A stretch of DNA of 8,579 nt from Pseudomonadota bacterium (lineage in GTDB: Bacteria > Pseudomonadota > Gammaproteobacteria > Burkholderiales > Burkholderiaceae_B). The stretch is from the NCBI GenBank assembly GCA_023432075.1, contig JAEYVD010000114.1, positions 1 through 8,579 of the forward strand. The letters are read 5' to 3'. The position numbers were made by a program, and so were the translations under genes. Each line of letters starts with the position of its first letter. Within the stretch, counting starts at the first letter, position 1. Below, piece after piece: positions 1-7,300 of this stretch. A model generated the notes under the pieces. That model saw only the letters and a program-made list of their open reading frames with translations. It was not told the DNA's origin and made no database searches.

Positions 1-146
1 AAGGTCACTTTCGCGCCTTGCACCATGGGCCCCAGAAGGGAAAGTACGTAGTCCATGCAGTGGGTTCGCGCCGCGCGGGCAAGAGAGAATCATGGGCAAG
101 CCCGCCTGGCCTTGCGGCGCCGCGGCGGGCTGCGAACTGCAACGGC

Positions 147-179
147 AAAGGCGCCCCGGCCGGCTGGGCCGCGGGCGCC
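147..179 (-). terminator. Candidate intrinsic terminator after the binding-protein gene
   Basis: A GC-rich inverted repeat lies just past the minus-strand stop codon. The outer arms GGCGCCC (150-156) and GGGCGCC (173-179) pair perfectly. The inner arms CGGCC (157-161) and GGCCG (167-171) extend the stem to 12 pairs, with one bulged base at 172 and a 5-base loop. Read on the minus strand the hairpin is followed by only three Ts (TTTGCC), so the U-tract is weak. Position and stem strength favour a terminator, and the poor T-run is the main doubt. If real, it would make the gene at 188-979 monocistronic. Confidence 0.5.
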
Positions 180-187
180 CTGCCCGT

Positions 188-979
188 TTACTTGATGATG
201 TTGGCGCCGAACCACTGGGTGGCGATGCGGCCGGCGGTGCCGTCCTGCTTCATCGAGTCCAGGGTCTTGTCCAGCTTGGCGAGCAGTTCGGTGTCGTCCT
301 TGCGCACGCCGACGCCGTAGTCTTCCGTGCCGAAGTTCTCTTCCAGCACGCGGTATTCGCCGGCGCGCTTGCTGATGAGGTAGCGGCCCACGACCTCGTC
401 GACAACGATGGCGTCCAGGCGGCCCGCCGCCAGGTCCATCAGCGCGGTGACGTTGTCGCCGAACTTCTTCACTTCCTTGATCTGAGCGGCAACCGGGTCC
501 TTGGCGATGGCGTCGGTGGCGCTGCTGCCGTCCTGCGCGCCGATGACCTTGCCGGCCAGATCATTCTTGACCTTCACGGGCGAGGTGTTGCCCACGATGA
601 TGATCTGATGGTTGGCCATGTAGGGCGCGGTGAAGCTGATGTTTTTCTTGCGCTCTTCCGTGATGGTCAGACCGTTCCACAGCACGTCGACGCGCTTGCC
701 ATTCAGCTCGGCTTCCTTGGCGCTCCAGTCGATGGGCTTGAACTCCACTTCGATGCCCAGTCGCTTGCTGGCTTCCTTGGCCATGTCGATGTCAAAGCCG
801 ACGATCTGGTTGCTGGCGTCGCGAAATCCCATGGGCGGGAAGTTGTCGTCCAGACCCACCACCACCTTCTTGGGCGTGGCCGGCGCCTGGGCGCTCGCGG
901 CCGGCGCGTTGTCGCCAGGACCGCAGGCCGTGAGCAGCGTGGTTGCGGACACAAGAAGTACAGCAGTCAGTTTTTTCAT
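188..979 (-). CDS. Amino-acid ABC transporter substrate-binding lipoprotein (SBP_bac_3 family)
   Basis: This encodes a 263-residue extracytoplasmic solute-binding protein that would capture a polar amino acid in the periplasm and hand it to an inner-membrane ABC permease. The N-terminus (MKKLTAVLLV...) is a lipoprotein signal with lipobox LTAC and lipidated Cys19; Gly20 at +2 does not signal inner-membrane retention. A short Ala/Pro linker leads into the binding domain from about residue 38. The family signature region GFDIDMAKEA lies at residues 61-70. Arg110 in the ITEER segment and Asp194 in VVDE sit where GlnH-like proteins bind the ligand alpha-carboxyl and alpha-amino groups. Length is normal for the family. 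The ATG at 977-979 is preceded by no clear Shine-Dalgarno, but it gives a perfect signal peptide. No permease or ATPase gene is visible in the window, so the ligand (glutamine, arginine, cystine or other) cannot be assigned. The gene is divergent from the giant gene; nothing suggests a shared function. Confidence 0.93.
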   Translation of the reverse strand: MKKLTAVLLVSATTLLTACGPGDNAPAASAQAPATPKKVVVGLDDNFPPMGFRDASNQIVGFDIDMAKEASKRLGIEVEFKPIDWSAKEAELNGKRVDVLWNGLTITEERKKNISFTAPYMANHQIIIVGNTSPVKVKNDLAGKVIGAQDGSSATDAIAKDPVAAQIKEVKKFGDNVTALMDLAAGRLDAIVVDEVVGRYLISKRAGEYRVLEENFGTEDYGVGVRKDDTELLAKLDKTLDSMKQDGTAGRIATQWFGANIIK

Positions 980-1048
980 CGTTGTGGGGTGCGCCAGGCG
1001 CAGGTAGGGAGGATACCGGGAAGGCTGGCCAAAAAGCCGCGAGGCGGT

Positions 1049-1054
1049 ATTTTA
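1049..1054 (-). promoter_or_regulatory. Candidate -10 box for the binding-protein gene
   Basis: On the minus strand these bases read TAAAAT, five of six matches to the sigma-70 -10 consensus, about 70 bases before the start codon at 979. It is one of very few AT-rich hexamers in this stretch. No convincing -35 hexamer lies 16-18 bases upstream, so the call is weak and rests on the -10 match and position only. Confidence 0.25.
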
Positions 1055-1115
1055 GCGTTCCTGACGGGACGCGCCGGCGGGCGGTCGCCGACCTTTGGCG
1101 TGGCTGCGGATTGAA

Positions 1116-1148
1116 CCCCGATGCACGCAGGCGCACGCCTGAGCGGGG
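1116..1148. repeat. Nested inverted repeat in the divergent intergenic region
   Basis: Inner arms CAGGCG (1128-1133) and CGCCTG (1136-1141) are perfect and separated by two bases. Outer arms CCCCG (1116-1120) and CGGGG (1144-1148) are also perfect, with unequal spacers of seven and two bases. No T-run follows on either strand, so a terminator is unlikely. It could be a protein-binding site or a chance GC-rich structure. Confidence 0.3.
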
Positions 1149-1173
1149 CGATGTTACTCGCGAGAAAAATAAT

Positions 1174-1195
1174 GTTAATACTCGTCACTATTGAC
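1174..1195. promoter_or_regulatory. Imperfect palindrome overlapping the -35 box; possible operator
   Basis: GTTAATA (1174-1180) and TATTGAC (1189-1195) form 7-base inverted arms with a single mismatch around an 8-base centre. The similarity continues outward as AATGT (1171-1175) and ACATT (1196-1200). The right arm contains most of the TTGACA -35 box, so a bound protein would compete with or contact RNA polymerase. The patch is clearly more AT-rich than the surrounding DNA. The regulator cannot be named from the sequence. Confidence 0.35.
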
Positions 1196-1221
1196 ACATT
1201 AAGTTGTAAGATCGCGATACA
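1191..1221 (+). promoter_or_regulatory. Candidate sigma-70 promoter of the giant gene
   Basis: A perfect TTGACA -35 hexamer occupies 1191-1196. The best -10 candidates are CGATAC (1215-1220) or GATACA (1216-1221), with spacers of 18 or 19 bases. They match the consensus poorly, so the promoter may be weak or activator-dependent. Transcription would begin near 1228, giving a leader of about 80 bases that includes a small CCTGG/CCAGG hairpin (1250-1263). This position argues that the in-frame ATG at 1121, upstream of the promoter, is not used. Confidence 0.45.
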
Positions 1222-1293
1222 ACGCCCCGAATATTGCGGACTTCGACACCCTGGATCTCCAGGCTCGTTTACGGCGACAGCCGCTGGCGGCAT

Positions 1294-1297
1294 GGAG
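1294..1297 (+). promoter_or_regulatory. Ribosome binding site deciding the start at 1307
   Basis: GGAG lies nine bases before the ATG at 1307. The alternative in-frame ATG at 1292 has only a GGCGG-like stretch immediately upstream, within a GC-rich self-complementary run (about 1280-1291). The Shine-Dalgarno therefore favours 1307 as the start. Confidence 0.55.
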
Positions 1298-1306
1298 AAG
1301 CAGGTC

Positions 1307-4300
1307 ATGAAGAAGGTCAAACAGTGGTTGGCGGGCAGCCTGAGGGGCGCCAACCGCCCCCGCCCCGCCGTGGCGGCGTCTCCCCTGCTGATGGCGTTGG
1401 AGCCTCGCATCGTCTATGACGCCTCGGTGGCGGCGCTCTCCGCGCAACCCCATCAGGCCGATCCCGCGCCTGAGATCCATCGCGCCGGCGAACCTCAGGC
1501 CGACGCCCCTTCCCAAGCTAACGCCACGCCGCCAGCCGTTTCGGCCGGTCAGCCCCGAGCCTCGGACACGCCCCCGCCCGCCGCCGCCCAGGCCCAATCG
1601 GCCGGCCGCCAGACTGCCCAGGACGGAACCCAGACCGCCGACAGGCAGCAGCAAGACCAGCAGGCAGCCGCCGACGGCATCGCGGTGTCGAGCCTGCAAT
1701 CGCAGGTGGTGTTCATCGATCCCAGTGTCGAAAAGTATCAGACGCTGATCGACGGGCTGGCCCCCGGCACGCAGTACGTCGTGCTGGATGCCCGATCCGA
1801 CGGATTTGCCCAGATCGCGCATTATCTCCAATCGCATCCAGGCGTGGACGCGATCAGCTTGATTTCGCACGGCTCCAACGGCGCGATCCAGGCCGGCTCG
1901 ACCTGGCTGACCGCCTCCTCGCTGGCGGCGCACAGCGCCGACCTGGCCCGGATCGGCGCGGCGATGAACCCGGGTGGCGATTTCCTGATCTACGGATGCG
2001 ACATCGCACAGCAGGCCGATGGACAGGCGTTGGTGCGCCAGATCGCCGACCTCTCGCACCTGGACGTCGCGGCATCGACCGACGCCACGGGCGCCGCGAC
2101 GCGGGGCGGAGACTGGACACTCGAGTATCAGGCTGGCGACGTTCAAGCCACGTTGAACGCCTCGCCGATCGCGCTGGCGCAGTACGGCGGGCTGCTTGCG
2201 GTCACGACCGAAACCTACGATACCGCCGCCTCCAACAATTTTTCTGCAGTCGGCCAGTCGCAATTTACGCTGAATGGCATTACGTACACGTTTGACAGGG
2301 CGGCCAATTCCTACGCTTACAACGACAGCAATAGCCCGATGGGGCCGACCGATATTACCGACGGCCCGACTGACGGCGTGCTGATGCTCAACGCCGACGG
2401 CGCCTCAGTCATGAGAAGCGTGACGATCTCGCTAGCCAACGGCCACACATTTTCGCTGCAAAGCTTCGATCTCAGTTCCTTCAATGGAGACCTGTACATC
2501 CAGGCTAACTACAAGGATGGATCGCACAGCGCACTGATCCAGTTGGCGACGGCTACGGTAGGCGGATTCACGGGTACGGTATCGAACCAGAACCAACTGG
2601 GTTCGGCGTTCGACAACATCGTCTCGTTTTCACTGATCGACCAGAACGATACCGGCGCCTTCGAACCCTCCCTGGACAACCTGGCTTATATCGAAGTGGG
2701 CGCGTTCGTCACCACCAGCCCCGGCAATGCGGCGTGGTCATCGGCCAATAACGGCGTAGGCGGCACAGCGGTCGCCATCGATCCGGGCCTGACGCTGAGC
2801 GGAACGTCCACTGCTATCTCGGCGACGGTACGGATCACCAATTTTGTCGTCGGCGATCAACTGGGATTCACGGCGCAAAACGGCATCTCAGGCAGCTACA
2901 ACGCAAGCGTCGGCGAGCTCCTGCTGACCGGCACCGCAAGCCTCGCGCAATGGCAAGCCGCGCTGCGGTCAGTCACGTTTTCCAGCACGATGGCCTCGCC
3001 CAGCCTCTCGGACACCACTCGGTCGATCGCTTTTTCGTTCAGTGACGGACAGAACGACAGCGATGTTGCCACCCGCAATATCACGATCACGGAAACGCCC
3101 CAGACGCCCCTCGTCAGCGACGGCTCGCCCGCCAACACCAACTACGTGGCGGGCTCTGGAGGCATCGTCGTCAATAGCACCATAAGCGTCAGCGACGCGG
3201 ACAGCCTGAAGCTGCCGGCCGGGACCGTGACGATTTCTGCCGGCTACATCGCGGGCGATACCCTGTCGTTCAATAACTCCAGTGTGTCCCTGTACGGCGA
3301 CATCATCGGGAGCTACGACTCGGCGACGAGAACCTTGTCCTTGATTTCCGTGTCCGACAACGCCACCGTAGCCCAGTGGCAGAACGCACTCCGGGCCGTG
3401 ACGTTCTCGGCTGGCGCCTCGACATCCGCCGGCCTGCGCGACATTACATTCTCGGTCCGGGACAGCGCCAGCACCAGCGCGCTGCTGCACCACAGCGTCC
3501 AGGTTGAAACGCCTCCGGCGGTCATCCCCGGCGCCGGCTCCGCGTCGTTCACCAGCGGCGACAACGCGATCTCCACGCCCGTCGCCGTCGACGCGGGCCT
3601 CACGATCAGCGGCGGCAACAGTGCCACGCTAGCCAGCGCGACCGTCGCGATCACCGGCAATTTCCAGGTGAATCACGATGAACTCGTCTTTATTGGCAAT
3701 CCGGCGACATCGGGCGATATTTCCGGCGTCTACGACAGTGGCACGGGCGTCTTGACGCTGACCTCCGCGGGCGGCGCCTCGTTGGCGCAATGGCAGACCG
3801 CCCTGCGATCCATCCGCTTCACCAATGATCTGGTCGTGCCTAGCAGCGCCACGCGCACGGTCAGCTTCCAGATCAGCGATGGCACGCAGACCAGCGCCGT
3901 CGCCGCGCGCACGGTGACCGTGACCGCGACCGACCAGACCCCATTGCTGGGCAACAGCGGCAACACCGCCCATTTTGTATCCGGCGACAACTCGGCCTCC
4001 ACGCCCGTTGTCGTCAACAACGCCATTACCGTCAGCGATGCGGACGGCGGCCCGCTGCAGCAGGCAGTTGTCACCATTTCCGGCAACTACCAGCCAACCG
4101 ACCTCCTGAGTTTCGTCAACAACAATTCGGCCCTGTACGGCAACATCTTTGCTGCCTACGTCAATGGCGTATTGACGTTGAACTCCGGCGGCAGCACGGC
4201 AACGCTGGCCCAGTGGCAAAACGCGCTCCAGGCAATCACGTTCACCTCGACCGCGGTCGTGCCGACCACCGCCACGCGCACCGTCAGTTTCAGTGTCAGC

Positions 4301-7300
4301 GACGGCACAAAGATCAGCGCGGCCGCCCAGTCAGCAGTAACGGTTACGGCCTCCACGCAAACCCCTGTCCTTTCCGGCTCGGCCGGCAGCGTTACCTTCG
4401 CACAAGGCGACAACGCGCCCGGTACCGCCATCGTGATCGATGCAGGCATCCAGGTCAGCGACCTCGACAGCGCCACCCTGACGCAGGCCAACGTCGTGAT
4501 CGCCAGCGGTTATGACAGCAACGGCGACACGCTGCTGTTTACCAACGACGGCGCGACGATGGGCAACATCACCGGCTCCTATTCGTCCGGCGTGCTTGTG
4601 CTGACGTCCAGTAACGGCTCGGCCACGCTGGCGCAATGGCAATCCGCGCTGCGTTCCATCCGGTTCACGGACATTGCGGCGGTGCCGAGCACGACACAGC
4701 GCACCATCAATTTCGTCATCACCGACGGCTTCAAGGTCAGCGCCAATATCCAGCGCATGATCGACGTCGAGCGGGTTGATCAGTCGCCAGTGCTGACGAA
4801 CAGCGGCGGCAGCTCAACCTTCACATCGGCCGACAACGCGCCGTCCGCGCCCATCGTGATCGATGCGTCGCTGACGCTAAGCGATCCGGACACGCCGACC
4901 ATGGTCTCGGCCACGGTAAGGATCACGGGCAATTACCAGATGGGCGAGGACGTGCTGGCGATGGGCAGCGGATCGTTTGGCGACATCCAGGCGATTTTCG
5001 ATGCCGCAACGGGCACGTTGACGCTGACCTCGGCCGGCGGCTCCACCACCGCGCAATGGCAGGCCGCGCTGCGCTCGGTCACCTATACCGCCACGTCGGC
5101 CGTACCGCAGACCGTCAACCGCACCATTTCGTTCTCGGTCAACGACGGCGCCAAGTCGAGCAGCATCTCCGACAAGGCCCTCATCGTCATCGCCACCCAT
5201 CAGACGCCCGTGCTGGGCAGCTCGGGCGATACCGTGACCTATCTGCCGGGCCAAAGCGGCAAAATTATCGACAGCGGCCTGACGCTGACGGACCGCAATG
5301 TCGCGGGAGCTTCGCTCGTCGCGATGACGCTGGAAGCGCGGATTACGTCGGGCCTGCAGCACGGCGACATCCTGAACTTCGACCTGCCGCCATCGACGCT
5401 GACGAATGGGATGACCGTTACCTATGATGCCGCCACGGGCAAACTGACCATCGCATCCACCGGCGGCACGCTCGCGCAGTGGCAATCGCTGCTGGCCAAC
5501 ATCCACTTCTCGGCCGGGGCCAGCGCGCCGCTGGGTGCGCGCACAGTCGAGTTCACCATCAGCGACGGCGTCAAGACCAGCGCGCCGCTCTCCTACACCG
5601 TTGACGTCATCAGTTCGGCACCCGCGCTGTCCAGCCCCAGCACGGGCCCCGTCTCGTTCGTGGCGGGTGACAACACGTCGTCCACCCCGATCGTCATCGA
5701 TGGCGGCCTGCTGCTTGCCTCCCCGCTGGGCAACGTCGTCGACTCAGCCATCGTCGCGATCACGGGAAATCTGCATTCCGCCGAAGACTATCTGTCGTTC
5801 GTCAACAACGGCCTGACCATGGGCGACATCACCGGCAGTTACAACGCGCTGACCGGTGTGCTTACCCTGAATTCTGTGAGCGGCACCGCCACGCTGGCGC
5901 AATGGCAGGCCGCGTTGCGCTCGGTCACTTACGCCGACACCCAGGTCTCGCCCAATACCGCGACGCGCACGATCAGTTTTGCCGTCAACGCGGGCCCGCA
6001 GTTCAGCAACGTCCTCACGCGCGACATCACGGTGACAGCCACGGACCAGACGCCGTTGATCTCGACCGGCAGCACCGGCGCGGCATCTTTTGTGGCAGGT
6101 GACAACACGGCTTCGACGCCCGTGACCGTGGACGGTGGCATCGCGCTGGCCGATCTGGACAATGCCACCCTGGCCTCGGCCACGGTGCAGATCGGCGCCG
6201 GCTTCCATGCCGGCCAGGATGTGCTTGGCTTCGTCAATAACGGATTGACGATGGGCAACATCGTCGCCAGCTACGACGCCGTCAACGGCACGCTGACGTT
6301 GACCTCGGCAGGCGGGACTGCCACGCTGGCGCAATGGCAGGCTGCACTGCGCGCCGTCACCTACACCAACGCCGCCATTACGCCTGATACCGCCACCCGC
6401 AGCATCGGCTTTGCGGTCAACGACGGCATCAAGAGCAGCACGACGCTCATGCGCGACGTCACCGTCACCGCCACCGAGCAGACGCCGGTGATTACCTCTG
6501 GCAGCGCCGGTTCCGCGTCCTTCGTCTCGGGCGACAACATGGCCGCGACGCCCGTCACCGTGGACGGCGGCATCGTGCTGTCTGACCTGGACAACGCGAC
6601 GCTGGCCTCAGCCACTGTACAGATCGGCGCCGGATTCCATGCTGGCCAGGACGTGCTGGGCTTTACCAACGACGGCCTGACGATGGGCAACATCGTCGCC
6701 AATTATGACGCCGCCACTGGCACGCTCACGCTGAACTCGGCGGGGGGCACCGCCACCCTGGCGCAGTGGCAGTCCGCGCTGCGCGCCGTCACCTATATCA
6801 ACACCGCCATCACACCCGACACTGCCACCCGCGGCATCGGCTTTGCAGTCAACGACGGCGTCAAGGCCAGCGCGGCCCACTCGCGCGATGTCGCCATTAC
6901 CGTGGCCCGCCAGACGCCGCAACTGACCTCCGACGGCGCTTCGCTCGTCTACACCGCCAGCCGGGATGCCAGCCCCGTCGCGGTGGGCACCGGCATTACG
7001 CTGACCGACCGCAACGCCACACCGCCCACCATCGCCACCGTGTCCTTTGGCGGTTCGTTCGATCCGCAACACGATGTGCTGGGCTTCGCTGCATCCGCGC
7101 AGACCGGCGACATCGTGGCCAGCTACGATCCCGCATCGGGCGTGCTGACGCTCCGCTCGCTCAATGGCGCGGCGACAGTGGCGCAGTGGCAGGCCGCACT
7201 GGCCGCGGTCACCTACCGCGACTCGCAGGCCGAATCCACCGACAGCACCCGCACGCTGGTGTTTACCGTCTCCAATGGCGACAAAACCAGCGCAGCCCTG

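Noticed and set aside
1..26. Possible minus-strand gene start (ATG at 24-26, reading MVQGAKVT) leaving the window
   Set aside because: Only eight codons are visible and no Shine-Dalgarno precedes it, so it cannot be supported.
92..1114. 340-codon plus-strand open frame opposite the binding-protein gene
   Set aside because: It is the antisense shadow of a clear lipoprotein gene; the translation is low-complexity and has no family resemblance.
1121..1306. 62-codon upstream extension of the giant gene from ATG 1121
   Set aside because: The stretch has low third-position GC, contains the TTGACA promoter and AT-rich palindrome, and the extra residues look random; ATG 1307 has a Shine-Dalgarno.
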